Assembly (NCBI RefSeq): GCF_016741855.1 | Contig: NZ_JAERRH010000003.1 | Coordinates: 868,001-932,000, forward strand | DNA length: 64,000 nt | Direction of reading: 5' to 3' | DNA from: Streptomyces musisoli | GTDB lineage: Bacteria > Actinomycetota > Actinomycetes > Streptomycetales > Streptomycetaceae | Part shown: positions 55,407 to 64,000 of the stretch, piece by piece | Layout: the number at the start of each line of letters is the position of its first letter | Position numbering within the stretch: the first letter of the stretch is position 1 | Notes under the pieces: generated by a model | Databases searched by the model: none | What the model was told of the DNA's origin: nothing | The model's input: only the letters and a program-made list of their open reading frames with translations | Program-made: the position numbers and the translations under genes

Positions 55407-56311
55407 CGACGACCGCCGAAAGCGTCGGGAAGACCGAGCCGGTCCGGACGGTCGGGGCCGGGCAGTCGGTCGGTTCCCGGATCGCCGGGAAGCTGGGCGG
55501 CGGACTGGTCCGTGCGGTGCTGATCGTCGTGGGCCTGTTCTGGCTGGTGCCGACCATCGGCCTGCTCGTCTCCTCGCTGCGCACGCCCCAGGACATGAGT
55601 GCGAGCGGCTGGTGGACGGTGTTCTCCAAGCCGTCCCAGCTCACCGTGGACAGCTACCAGAAGCTGCTGGAGAACTCAGACATCACCAACTCCCTGGTGA
55701 ACACGGTGCTGATCACGGTCCCGGCGACCGTCCTCGTCGTGGTGATCGGGGCGCTGGCCGGGTACGCGTTCGCGTGGATGGAGTTCCCGGGCCGGGACTG
55801 GTGGTTCCTGGGCGTGGTGAGCCTGCTGGTGGTGCCCGTCCAGGTGGCGCTGATCCCGATCGCCGAACTGTTCGGCGACATCGGGCTGTTCGGGACGATC
55901 CTCGGGGTGATCCTGTTCCACACCGGCTTCGGTCTGCCGTTCGCGGTGTTCCTGCTGCGGAACTTCTTCGCGGAGATCCCGCGCGAGCTGCTGGAGGCGG
56001 CCCGGCTGGACGGGGCGGGCGAACTGCGCGTGTTCGCACGGGTCGTGATGCCGCTGGGCGGCCCGGCGATCGCCTCGCTCGGCATCTTCCAGTTCCTGTG
56101 GGTGTGGAACGACATGCTGGTCGCGCTGGTGTTCACCAAGTCGGGCACGCAGCCGATCACGGTCGCCCTCCAGACGCAGGTACGGCAGTTCGGCAACAAC
56201 ATCGACGTGCTGGCTCCCGGCGCGTTCATCTCCATGGTGATCCCGCTGGCCGTGTTCTTCGCGTTCCAGAAGCAGTTCGTGTCCGGAGTGATGGCGGGCG
56301 CGGTCAAGTAG
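55403..56311 (+). CDS. Sugar ABC permease 2 (MalG type)
   Basis: This 302-residue permease has six membrane segments and the EAA loop ELLEAARLDGAGELRVFARVVMPLGGP. It pairs with permease 1. The start ATG 55403 overlaps the permease 1 stop as ATGA, so they are translationally coupled. No ATPase gene is present here; in Streptomyces many sugar importers share the single ATPase MsiK encoded elsewhere, which fits this operon. The terminator hairpin follows at 56332. Confidence 0.88.
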   Translation: MTTTAESVGKTEPVRTVGAGQSVGSRIAGKLGGGLVRAVLIVVGLFWLVPTIGLLVSSLRTPQDMSASGWWTVFSKPSQLTVDSYQKLLENSDITNSLVNTVLITVPATVLVVVIGALAGYAFAWMEFPGRDWWFLGVVSLLVVPVQVALIPIAELFGDIGLFGTILGVILFHTGFGLPFAVFLLRNFFAEIPRELLEAARLDGAGELRVFARVVMPLGGPAIASLGIFQFLWVWNDMLVALVFTKSGTQPITVALQTQVRQFGNNIDVLAPGAFISMVIPLAVFFAFQKQFVSGVMAGAVK

Positions 56312-56331
56312 CCACGAAACGGACACTTTTC

Positions 56332-56361
56332 GAGGGGCGGGCCTTAAGGGGCCCGTCCCTC
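56332..56361 (+). terminator. Terminator after the ABC operon
   Basis: GAGGGGCGGGCC (56332-56343) pairs with GGCCCGTCCCTC (56350-56361), with one G-U pair, around a short loop, 20 bases past permease 2. It separates the importer from the glycopolymer genes. Confidence 0.75.
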
Positions 56362-56466
56362 CGCGTTCACCTGGAGTAACCCGAATGCCGTACGGGCCCG
56401 TAACCAAGTCACTCCATCGGCCGTTCCCGGGCAAGACGCCCGCGCCGACCGACCCATGGATGTCCC

Positions 56467-58680
56467 TTGCCCAGGTTCAGTGTCATTGTCCCCGCGTACA
56501 AGGTCCAGGCGTATCTCTCCGAGTGCCTGGACTCGGTGCTCTCGCAGTCGTACTCCGATCTGGAACTGATCGCCGTGGACGACTGCTCGCCCGACGCCTG
56601 CGGCGCGATCATCGACGAGTACGCGGCCCGGGACGCGCGCGTCAGGCCCGTGCACCTGCCCGGCAACCGGGGGCTGGGCCGCGCCCGGAACGCGGGCATG
56701 GCCGAGGCGACCGGCGACTACCTGGTCTTCCTGGACAGCGACGACACGCTCACCCCGGACGCGCTGCGGTCGGTCGCCGACCGGCTCAAGGAGACCGGCG
56801 ACCCGGACGTCCTGGTCTTCGACTACGCGCGCACCTTCTGGGACGGCCGGGAGGTGCGCAACCAGCTCGCCGCCCAACTCGCCGAGCGGGGACCGGCACC
56901 GTTCCGGCTGGAGGACCGGCCCGGACTGCTGCGGGTGCTGATGGTGGCCTGGAACAAGGCCTACCGGCGGGAGTTCGTGCGGGCCCACGGATTCGAGTTC
57001 CCGCCGGGCTACTACGAGGACACGCCCTGGACCTTCCCGGTACTGCTGACGGCCGGTTCGATCGCCACCCTGGACCGGGTGTGCGTGCACTACCGGCAGC
57101 GCCGGCAGGGCAGCATCCTCGGCACCACCAGCCGCCGGCACTTCGATCTGTTCGAGCAGTACGACCGGGTGTTCGCGTACGTCGGGCAGCGGCCCGAACT
57201 GGCCCGCTGGCGGCCGGAGCTGTACCGGCGGATGGTCGACCACTACGCGGTGGTGTTCACCCGGCCGGACCGGCTGCCGCGCGGCAGCCACGGCGAATTC
57301 CTGCGCCGGGCCCGCGCCCACTGCCGCCGCCACCGGGTGCCGGGGACGCGCCTCGGGCTGCGGCAGACCCTGGTCCGCCTCGGCCTGCACCGCACGTTGC
57401 GGGTGCTCCGGCTGGTCTCGGCCGCCCGCCGGCGCACGCTGAAGAGCGCCGTGCGGCCGGCCCGAGCCCTGCGCGCCGGTGCGCTGGGGCTGCACTACCG
57501 GATCCAGCTGCGGCTGCCGCTGCGCTCGGACCGGGCGGTGTTCGCCGCCCGGGAGGGGCGCGGCGATCCGGCCGCGCTGGAGGAGGCGTTCCGGGTGCAC
57601 GCCCCGCACCTGAGCACGGCGTGGATCACCCCGTCCGGGCAGGAGCAGTCGGCACCGCCGGGGCCGCGCCGGCTGACGCCCGGCACGGCCGCCTACTGGT
57701 CGGCGCTGGCCCGCTCCCGCTACCTGGTCGGCGACGCCGGCTTCGAGGGGAGGCTGCGCAAGCGGCCCGGACAGGTCGTCGTACAGACCGGGCAGGGCAC
57801 CCCGCTCGGCCATGAGGGCCTCGACCTCCAGGAGCACCCGGCGGCGGCCCGGGACACGGACTTCGCCCGGCAGCTGCGGGACGTCGACCGGTGGGACTAC
57901 CTGCTGTCCGGCAACCGGTACACCACCCTGATCCGGGAGCGGGCCCACCCGGGCCGCTACACCACGCTGGAGTGCGGGCTGCCCCGCAACGACGTCTTCC
58001 AGCGGGCGACCCCGGCGGACGTGGCCCGGCTGCGGGCCTCGCTGGGCGTCCCCGAGGGCGCGGTCGCGGTGCTGTACGCGCCCGCGTACCGCGATCACCG
58101 GCGCACCCAGCGCCCGCTGCTCGACCTGGAGCGGATCCTGCGCCGACTGGGCCCGCGCTTCGTGATCCTCGCCCGCGCCCACACCCCCGTCCAGGGCACC
58201 CGGATCATCGACGTCTCCGGCCACCCGGACCTGGCCGCCCTGTGTCTCGCCTCGGACGCGCTGGTCACCGACTACGCGCCCGTCATGTTCGACTACGCGG
58301 GCCTCGACCGGCCGATCGTGGTGCACACCGAGGACTGGGCGGCGTACGAGGCGGCCCGGGGCGTCTACTTCGACCTGCGGGCCTTCCCGCCCGGCGCGGT
58401 GGCGCGCAGCGAGGACGAGCTGATCGACATCTTCGCCACCGGGCACTGGCGCGGCTCGCGGTCGGCGCAGCTGCGGGCGGCGTTCCGGGAGCGGTTCTGC
58501 CCGTGGGACGACGGGCGCGCCGCCGAGCGGGTCGTACGGCGGGTGGTGCTGGGCGAGACGGAGCTGCCGCCGGTGGTGCCGCTCGCGAACCGGAATCCGG
58601 TGCCGGCGGCCTGCGCACGCTCCCCGCTGGCCACCGTGCCGCAACCTTCCGGTCCCCTCCCCGTCACCGAGTGCCACTGA
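56467..58680 (+). CDS. GT2 glycosyltransferase/CDP-glycerol glycerophosphotransferase fusion 1
   Basis: This 737-residue protein starts with TTG 56467 (MPRFSVIVPAYKV). Residues 1-230 or so are a GT-A fold GT2 transferase with the DSD motif in FLDSDDTL. A linker of about 130 residues is followed by a TagF-like glycerophosphotransferase domain from about residue 365. The TagF motif HGTPLK reads QGTPLG, so the catalytic His and Lys are both lost. The second conserved His (RAHTPVQG), the TDYAPVMFDYA block and the NDVF loop remain. It is the first of three tandem paralogues and probably extends or decorates a cell-wall glycopolymer at the membrane. Confidence 0.83.
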   Translation: MPRFSVIVPAYKVQAYLSECLDSVLSQSYSDLELIAVDDCSPDACGAIIDEYAARDARVRPVHLPGNRGLGRARNAGMAEATGDYLVFLDSDDTLTPDALRSVADRLKETGDPDVLVFDYARTFWDGREVRNQLAAQLAERGPAPFRLEDRPGLLRVLMVAWNKAYRREFVRAHGFEFPPGYYEDTPWTFPVLLTAGSIATLDRVCVHYRQRRQGSILGTTSRRHFDLFEQYDRVFAYVGQRPELARWRPELYRRMVDHYAVVFTRPDRLPRGSHGEFLRRARAHCRRHRVPGTRLGLRQTLVRLGLHRTLRVLRLVSAARRRTLKSAVRPARALRAGALGLHYRIQLRLPLRSDRAVFAAREGRGDPAALEEAFRVHAPHLSTAWITPSGQEQSAPPGPRRLTPGTAAYWSALARSRYLVGDAGFEGRLRKRPGQVVVQTGQGTPLGHEGLDLQEHPAAARDTDFARQLRDVDRWDYLLSGNRYTTLIRERAHPGRYTTLECGLPRNDVFQRATPADVARLRASLGVPEGAVAVLYAPAYRDHRRTQRPLLDLERILRRLGPRFVILARAHTPVQGTRIIDVSGHPDLAALCLASDALVTDYAPVMFDYAGLDRPIVVHTEDWAAYEAARGVYFDLRAFPPGAVARSEDELIDIFATGHWRGSRSAQLRAAFRERFCPWDDGRAAERVVRRVVLGETELPPVVPLANRNPVPAACARSPLATVPQPSGPLPVTECH

Positions 58681-58805
58681 ACACCGTTGGTCCTTCCGGG
58701 AGTTCCCATGCCCCTCGGCTCGACGCGGCCCACCCCGAGCCGGCCGTCCACCTGGCGCCCGGCGGGACGGCCCGGCCGCGTCCGCAAGACGACAGAAAGA
58801 ACCAC

Positions 58806-61007
58806 ATGCCCCGCTTCAGCATCATCGTCCCCTCCCACGGGGTCTCCGGCCGGCTGTCCCAGGCGCTGGACTCGGTCCTCGGCCAGTCCTTCGGCGACTT
58901 CCAGCTGATCCCGGTCTGCGACGCCCCCGACGCCCCGGCCGCCGCGGTGGCCGCCGGGTACGCGGAGCGGGACTCCCGGGTGACCCCGGTCCACTCGCCG
59001 CCGTCCGCCGGCCTGAGCGGGGCGCGCAACGCCGGGATGCGGGCGGCGACCGGCGCCTATCTGCTGTTCCTGGACGGCGACGACCTGCTGCTGCCGGGCG
59101 CGCTGGCCGCGCTGGACGCCCGGCTGTCGGAGGTGTCCGGGGTGGATGTGCTGTACGCCGAGCACGAGCGCGCCCCCTGGTGGGAGGGCGAGCCGACGAA
59201 CCCGGCGGCGCCGCTGCTCGCCGGGGCCCCGAAGGGCGCCTTCGCCCCCGTCGAGCTGCCCGCGCTGACCGGTGTCCAGCTGCCGGTGTGGGGCGTCGTG
59301 TACCGCCGGGCCTTCCTCGCCGATCAGGAACTCGCCTTTCCCGAGGGGCTCTTCACCGACCTCGGCTGGGGCGGGCTGGCCGGCGTCGCCGCCGGGCGGA
59401 TCGCGGTGCTGCGCCGGCCCGTCGTCCGGCACCGGCTGCGCCGTCAGGGCAGCCGGCTCAACCTGCCCGGGCCGCACCAGCACACCCTGCTGGACCAGGT
59501 GGAGCGGGTGCTGTCGCGGGCGGCCGAGAGCGGCCTGCCCGCCGAGCGGACCGGCCCCCTGTTCGACCAGCTGTTCGCCGTGGTGCTGAAGACGGCGTCC
59601 CGGCCGGAGCGGCTGCTCTCCGGGCACCGGGCGTTCTTCCGCCGCGCGGCCCGCCTCTACCGCAGGCACCGGCCGGCCGGGCACCGGGTGCCGGCCGGCA
59701 GCCTGGGCGTGCAGCACCGGCTGCTGGCGGCCGGCGCGTACACCGCCTTCCGCGGTCTGCGCGGTGTCAACCGGGCGGCCGGCGGCGCGGCCCGGCGGCT
59801 GCCGCGTCCGCGCATGCTGCGCACCCGGCTGCGCTACGCCCGCGACCTGCGCCGCCCGCTGGACGAGAACCTCGCCGTGTACTGCGCCTACTGGGGCCGC
59901 GGTTATGCCTGCAATCCGGCCGCGATCCACGCCAAGGCCCGTGAACTCGCCCCGCACATCCGCTCGGTGTTCCTCGTCGAGGCGGGCCAGGAGCACGCCG
60001 TGCCGCGGGACGTCGAGTACGCGGTGATCGGCTCGCGGCGCTACTGGGAGGTGCTGTCCCGCGCCAAGTACCTGATCAACAACGCGAACTTCGCCGAGGG
60101 CGTCGTCAAGCGGCCCGGCAGCGTGCACCTCCAGACCCAGCACGGCACGCCGCTGAAGACGATGGGCGTGGACCAGTCGACGTACCCGGTGGTGGCCGCG
60201 CAGTCCGGCAGCTTCACCCGGCTGCTGGGCCGGGTCGACCGGTGGGACTTCAACCTCTCCTCCAACCGACACTCCACCCAGGTGTGGGAGCGCGCCTTCC
60301 CGGGCTCCTACGAGCACCTGGAGTACGGCTATCCGCGCAACGACGTCTACTACACGGCGACCGCCCGCGACGTGGCCCGGATCCGGCGTGAACTGGGCGT
60401 CCCCGAGGGCAAGACGGCCGTGCTGTACGCGCCGACCCACCGCGACCACCACACCGGCTTCGAGACCGGCCTGGACCTGGAGGCGTTCTGCGCGGCGGCC
60501 GGCGAGGACGTCGTCGTGCTGCTGCGCGCCCACTACTTCTACGACCGGGGCCGCTCCCGGGGCTCGGAAAGGATCATCGACGTCACCGCGCACCGCTCCT
60601 CGGAGGACGTGTGCCTGGCCGCGGACGCGCTGGTCACCGACTACTCGTCCATCATGTTCGACTACGCCAACCTGGACCGGCCGATCGTCGTGTACGCCGA
60701 CGACTGGGACGTCTACCAGGAGACCCGGGGCGTCTACTTCGACCTGCCGGCCGAGCCGCCCGGTGTGGTCGTCCGGACCCCCGGGGAGCTGGCCGCCGTC
60801 TTCCGCGACGGCTCGTACGCGGGCCCCGGGGCCGGTGCGCTGCGAGCCGCGTTCCGGGAGCGGTTCTGCCAGTTCGACGACGGGCGGGCCGCCGAGCGGG
60901 TGGTGCGGCGGGTGCTGCTCGGTGAGCCGCCGGAGGCGGTCCCGCCCGTGATCCCGCTCGCGGAGCGCATCCCCGCCCCCGCCGCCGCGACCCTCGTGAG
61001 GAGCTGA
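58806..61007 (+). CDS. GT2 glycosyltransferase/CDP-glycerol glycerophosphotransferase fusion 2
   Basis: This 733-residue protein starts at ATG 58806 after GAAAGAA. It has the same layout as fusion 1: GT2 domain with FLDGDDLL, linker, then a TagF-like domain. Here the catalytic motif is intact as HGTPLK (LQTQHGTPLKTMG), with LLRAHYFYD and TDYSSIMFDYANLDRP. It is the only one of the three with the canonical His, so it is the best candidate for the active polymerase that transfers glycerol- or ribitol-phosphate. It lies about 125 bases after the first gene and just before the third. Confidence 0.85.
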   Translation: MPRFSIIVPSHGVSGRLSQALDSVLGQSFGDFQLIPVCDAPDAPAAAVAAGYAERDSRVTPVHSPPSAGLSGARNAGMRAATGAYLLFLDGDDLLLPGALAALDARLSEVSGVDVLYAEHERAPWWEGEPTNPAAPLLAGAPKGAFAPVELPALTGVQLPVWGVVYRRAFLADQELAFPEGLFTDLGWGGLAGVAAGRIAVLRRPVVRHRLRRQGSRLNLPGPHQHTLLDQVERVLSRAAESGLPAERTGPLFDQLFAVVLKTASRPERLLSGHRAFFRRAARLYRRHRPAGHRVPAGSLGVQHRLLAAGAYTAFRGLRGVNRAAGGAARRLPRPRMLRTRLRYARDLRRPLDENLAVYCAYWGRGYACNPAAIHAKARELAPHIRSVFLVEAGQEHAVPRDVEYAVIGSRRYWEVLSRAKYLINNANFAEGVVKRPGSVHLQTQHGTPLKTMGVDQSTYPVVAAQSGSFTRLLGRVDRWDFNLSSNRHSTQVWERAFPGSYEHLEYGYPRNDVYYTATARDVARIRRELGVPEGKTAVLYAPTHRDHHTGFETGLDLEAFCAAAGEDVVVLLRAHYFYDRGRSRGSERIIDVTAHRSSEDVCLAADALVTDYSSIMFDYANLDRPIVVYADDWDVYQETRGVYFDLPAEPPGVVVRTPGELAAVFRDGSYAGPGAGALRAAFRERFCQFDDGRAAERVVRRVLLGEPPEAVPPVIPLAERIPAPAAATLVRS

Positions 61008-61013
61008 CCCGCC

Positions 61014-63218
61014 GTGCCCCGCTTCAGTCTGATCGTGCCCTGTTTCAAGGTGCAGGGCTTTCTGCGCGAGTGCCTGGACTCGGTGCTCGGGCAGTCCTTC
61101 GGCGACTTCGAGCTGATCGCCGTGGACGACCGCTCCCCGGACGGCTGCGGCGCGATCCTGGACGAGTACGCCGAGCGCGACCCGCGCGTGAAGGTGCTGC
61201 ACCTGCCGGAGAACGTGGGCCTCGGCCGGGCCCGCAACGCGGGCATGCCCGAGGCCACCGGCGACTACCTGTTCTTCCTGGACAGTGACGACACCCTCAC
61301 CCCGGGCGCGCTGCGGGCCGTCGCCGACCGGCTCACGGAGGCCGACGACCCGGACGTCCTCGTCTTCGACTACGCGCGCACCTACTGGTGGGGCGGCACC
61401 CGGCGCAACGCGCTCGCCGAGGTCCTGGCCGAGGCCGGGGCGGACACCTTCACCGTCGCGCGGTATCCGCGGATCCTCGACCTGCTGATGGTGGTCTGGA
61501 ACAAGGTCTACCGCCGGGAGTTCGTCACGGAGAACGGCTTCTCGTTCCCGCCCGGCTACTACGAGGACACCCCCTGGACCTTCCCGGTCATGCTCAGCGC
61601 CCGGCGGATCGCCGCCCTGGACCGGATCTGCCTGAACTACCGGCAGCGCAGGCAGGGCAACATCCTGTCCACCACCAGCCGCAAGCACTTCGACATCCAC
61701 GACCAGTACGAACGGGTCTTCGCCTTCGTGGCCGAGCGGCCGGAACTGGCGGGCTGGCGGCCGTATCTGCACCGCAAGATGGGCGAGCACTGCCTGGACA
61801 TCCTCGCCAAGCCGGACCGGCTGCCGCCCGCCGACAAGGCCGAGTTCTTCCGGCGCACGGCGGAGATGTTCCGCCGGCACCGGCCCGAGGGGGCCCGGGT
61901 GGACGGCGAGGTCGCCGTGCTCACCGGCAGCTGGACGGGCTACCGGCTGCGGCGGCAGGCGGCACGGGCGGGCCGGGAGGCGGGCCGGCGGGCGGACCGG
62001 GCGCGCCGGGCGGCCGCCGCGCGGGCCCGCACCGGCTGGGCGGGGCTGCACGCGCACCGCCCGCTGGACGAGAACCTGGTGGTGTACTCGGCGTCCTCGC
62101 ACCGGGGCGTGCTGGGCGACCCGGCCGCCGTGTACGCCGCGGCCCGCGAGGTCGCGCCGCGGCTGCGCGGGGTGTGGGTGGTGCGGGACGCGGAGACGGC
62201 CGCGCAGCTGCCGCCCGACGTCGAGCACGTGATCGTCGGCTCCCGGCGCTATCTGGAGGTGACCGCGCGCGCGAAGTTCTTCGTCAACGACGTCAACTGG
62301 CCCGGCACGCTGGCCAAGCGGCCCGGCAGCGTGCACATCCACACCCACCAGGGCACCCCGCTGAAGTACCTGGGCGCCGACCTGCTGGGCAAGCCGGGCG
62401 CGCGGCTCGGCTTCGACGTGCCGCAGATGCTGCGCCGGGCCGACCGCTGGGACTACAGCCTGGCCGCCAACCGGCACTCCGAGCTGGTCTGGGAGCGGGC
62501 CTACCCCTGTCACTTCACGTCGGTGCGCACCGGCAGCCCGCGCAACGACGTGCTGGTGAACGGGGGTGTAGGCGACTTCCGGGAACGGCACGGCATCCCG
62601 GCCGGCCACACGGTCGTGCTGTACGCGCCGACCCGGCGGGACTACCGCCGCGGCGGGCACGTGGACCGGATCGACCTGGCCCGGTTCGCCGCCGACCTGG
62701 GTGAGGGCAGCACGCTCGTCGTCCGGCTGCACCCGTCGCTGGCGAAGGGCCCCGCGCGGGGCATGGGCCTGACGGAGCTGGCCCGGCGCGGGATCGTGGT
62801 CGACGCGACCGACGAACCGCGGACGGCGGACGTGCTGCTCGCGGCGGACGTGCTGGTCACCGACTACTCGTCCGTGATGTTCGACTACGCCAACCTGGAC
62901 CGGCCGATCGTGGTGCACGCAGACGACTGGCCCGCGTTCACGGCGAGCCGGGGCGCCTATCTCGACGTCACCGCCGACGCTCCGGGCCATGTCTCGCACT
63001 CGTACCGGGAGCTGGCCCGGCTGTTCTCCACGGGCGCGTGGCGGGACGAGGAGTCGGCGCGGCTGCGCGCGGACTTCCGGGAGCGGTTCTGCGAGTTCGA
63101 CGACGGGCGGGCGGCGGAGCGGGTCGTGCGGACCCTGCTGCTGGGCGAGCCGATGCCCTGGCCGGCGGTCCGCATCCCGGGTCAGGCGGCGGCTCCGGAC
63201 GCGCTGACGTCGGCGTAG
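61014..63218 (+). CDS. GT2 glycosyltransferase/CDP-glycerol glycerophosphotransferase fusion 3
   Basis: This 734-residue protein starts at GTG 61014 after GAGGAG and is only six bases past gene 2. The GT2 domain has FLDSDDTL and the TagF domain reads HTHQGTPLK, so Lys is kept and the His of HGTPLK is Gln. The second His is present in VVRLHPSLAK, and TDYSSVMFDYANLDRP is conserved. It resembles fusion 1 in its N-terminal half. With the other two it forms a probable cell-wall teichoic-type polymer operon. A terminator follows the stop. Confidence 0.85.
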   Translation: MPRFSLIVPCFKVQGFLRECLDSVLGQSFGDFELIAVDDRSPDGCGAILDEYAERDPRVKVLHLPENVGLGRARNAGMPEATGDYLFFLDSDDTLTPGALRAVADRLTEADDPDVLVFDYARTYWWGGTRRNALAEVLAEAGADTFTVARYPRILDLLMVVWNKVYRREFVTENGFSFPPGYYEDTPWTFPVMLSARRIAALDRICLNYRQRRQGNILSTTSRKHFDIHDQYERVFAFVAERPELAGWRPYLHRKMGEHCLDILAKPDRLPPADKAEFFRRTAEMFRRHRPEGARVDGEVAVLTGSWTGYRLRRQAARAGREAGRRADRARRAAAARARTGWAGLHAHRPLDENLVVYSASSHRGVLGDPAAVYAAAREVAPRLRGVWVVRDAETAAQLPPDVEHVIVGSRRYLEVTARAKFFVNDVNWPGTLAKRPGSVHIHTHQGTPLKYLGADLLGKPGARLGFDVPQMLRRADRWDYSLAANRHSELVWERAYPCHFTSVRTGSPRNDVLVNGGVGDFRERHGIPAGHTVVLYAPTRRDYRRGGHVDRIDLARFAADLGEGSTLVVRLHPSLAKGPARGMGLTELARRGIVVDATDEPRTADVLLAADVLVTDYSSVMFDYANLDRPIVVHADDWPAFTASRGAYLDVTADAPGHVSHSYRELARLFSTGAWRDEESARLRADFRERFCEFDDGRAAERVVRTLLLGEPMPWPAVRIPGQAAAPDALTSA

Positions 63219-63227
63219 ACGGCGCGG

Positions 63228-63253
63228 GGGCCGGTCCCCGCCGGGACCGGCCC
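63228..63253 (+). terminator. Terminator after glycopolymer operon
   Basis: GGGCCGGTCCC (63228-63238) pairs with GGGACCGGCCC (63243-63253) around four bases, directly downstream of the third fusion gene. Confidence 0.85.
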
Positions 63254-63364
63254 TCTGCGTCGTGCGGGCGGCCGTTCGTGCGCCCGCACCCGGTCACCAG
63301 GTGGCCCGCTCAACGCTCACCCGGTGACTCGGTGACTCGGTGACTCCGCAGCGCGGCTGCGCGC

Positions 63365-63778
63365 CTACTCGATGACGAGGTCGACGTCGACGTTGCCGCG
63401 GGTGGCGTTGGAGTACGGGCAGACCTGGTGGGCGGTCTCGACCAGCTTGCGGCCGGTCTCCTCGTCCACGGTCTCGGGCAGCTCGACCCGCAGGGTCACC
63501 TTCAGCCCGAAGCCCTCGCCCTGCTTGCCTATGCCCACCTCGGCGGTCACGGCGGCGTCGCTGACGTCGACCTTCGCCTGGCGTCCGACCAGGCCGAGGG
63601 CGCTGCCGAAGCAGGCGGCGTAACCGGCGGCGAAGAGCTGCTCCGGGTTGGTGCCCTCGCCGTTGCCGCCCAGCTCCACCGGCGGGGCCAGCTTGAGGTC
63701 GATCTTGCCGTCGGAGGAGACGGCACGGCCGTCGCGGCCGTGGGTCGCGGTGGCGACAGCGGTGTAGAGCGCGTCCAT
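63365..63778 (-). CDS. ohr: Organic hydroperoxide resistance protein Ohr
   Basis: This 137-residue OsmC/Ohr-family thiol peroxidase reduces organic hydroperoxides in the cytoplasm with a lipoyl or thiol reductant. The two redox cysteines are Cys56 in GYAACFGSAL and Cys120 in HQVCPYSNATRGN, both in the Ohr context that separates it from OsmC. The chosen start is ATG 63778 (MDALYTAV), with AAGGGATGG upstream; ATG 63787 adds three residues. It is divergent from an OhrR-like regulator gene, so organic peroxides should induce it. Confidence 0.93.
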   Translation of the reverse strand: MDALYTAVATATHGRDGRAVSSDGKIDLKLAPPVELGGNGEGTNPEQLFAAGYAACFGSALGLVGRQAKVDVSDAAVTAEVGIGKQGEGFGLKVTLRVELPETVDEETGRKLVETAHQVCPYSNATRGNVDVDLVIE

Positions 63779-63856
63779 GAAGACCATCCCTTGAGGAAAT
63801 CGGGTGTTCCGGCGGGGCCTGTCCCGTCCGCCGCACGACTACGATTAGAGCACACA

Positions 63857-63878
63857 ATTCAGTTGCGCACAACTAAAT
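63857..63878. promoter_or_regulatory. Probable OhrR operator
   Basis: ATTCAGTTG at 63857-63865 and CAACTAAAT at 63870-63878 are complementary at eight of nine positions around CGCA. The site lies between the divergent ohr and ohrR genes in the only A/T-rich stretch here, as expected for a MarR/OhrR site. Confidence 0.65.
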
Positions 63879-63903
63879 GGCTCGCAAGAGCTACCCTGGA
63901 GGC

Positions 63904-64000
63904 ATGACCGCTTCGCCCGCCACCCCCGGCACCCCGGCACCCGACACCGACTGGCTCCGGCTGGACCGCCAGATCTGCTTCTCCCTGCACGCCGCGTCCC
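63904..64000 (+). CDS. ohrR: MarR-family peroxide sensor OhrR, 3' end outside window
   Basis: Only the first 32 codons are visible. ATG 63904 follows GGAGG. The sequence WLRLDRQICFSLHAAS carries the reactive Cys25, which in OhrR is oxidised by organic hydroperoxides so the repressor leaves DNA. The same QICFSLHAAS block is seen in OhrR proteins of known function. It is divergent from ohr and shares the operator region. Confidence 0.85.
   Translation, partial: MTASPATPGTPAPDTDWLRLDRQICFSLHAAS

Noticed and set aside
58365..62999. A 1544-residue frame antisense to the three fusion genes
   Set aside because: The same composition effect; no domain, start signal or conserved motif.

Overview
This window is chromosomal DNA of a high-GC actinomycete, almost certainly Streptomyces. 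The evidence is very strong G/C bias at third codon positions, frequent GTG and TTG starts, LAXTG cell-wall sorting signals, a DasR-type operator, a sigU/rsuA-like pair, the nnaR-type HemD/winged-helix regulator and the adjacent kinases pkaA and pkaB. Gene content looks like conserved core chromosome. I see no prophage, transposase or CRISPR array, and no biosynthetic gene cluster. About 46 protein genes, one tRNA and one tmRNA are supported.

Layout. 0-11.6 kb: a PucR regulator cut by the left edge, an IclR regulator, a DEAD/DEAH helicase, a Doc-type toxin with its ribbon-helix-helix antitoxin, an MFS exporter, tRNA-Cys, a divergent pair (a Cys-repeat/CAP protein and a collagen-like secreted protein), a MerR regulator and an orphan SUKH-4 immunity-like protein. 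11.7-17.3 kb: a three-gene xanthine-dehydrogenase-family operon with overlapping stop/start codons. 17.6-28.5 kb: a GH20 hexosaminidase with a DasR-type operator, DUF3039, YqgE, MurA, HU, malic enzyme, a HelD/HelR-like RNA polymerase recycling factor, and the ECF sigma factor with its zinc anti-sigma factor. 28.7-37.3 kb: a CGNR protein, nitrate transporter and NnaR, an LAXTG surface protein, a VOC protein, and a divergent LysR/MFS pair.

37.4-52.5 kb: tmRNA, SmpB, an S41 protease, FtsX and FtsE on one strand, a small zinc-ribbon membrane protein, an LAETG repeat protein, RF2, PkaB and PkaA. A divergent 1508-residue FHA/FtsK-like protein follows. 52.7-63.2 kb: a sugar ABC importer (lipoprotein and two permeases, no ATPase), then three tandem GT2/CDP-glycerol glycerophosphotransferase fusions that probably make a cell-wall glycopolymer. 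The window ends with a divergent ohr/ohrR organic peroxide module, ohrR being cut by the right edge.

The points most worth a second look are these. (1) An orphan FHA + EccC/EssC-like protein has a Walker A Lys-to-Arg change, a 33-bp minisatellite inside its ATPase domain, and the kinases PkaA/PkaB next door. (2) A 13-bp perfect inverted repeat would lock up the ribosome binding site of the HelD-like gene. (3) A xanthine-dehydrogenase-family operon has a catalytic subunit that lost the conserved Glu (Ala instead), and its iron-sulfur subunit carries an extension of about 565 residues. (4) Of three tandem TagF-like enzymes, only the middle one keeps the HGTPLK histidine. (5) A probable DasR site lies upstream of the hexosaminidase gene.
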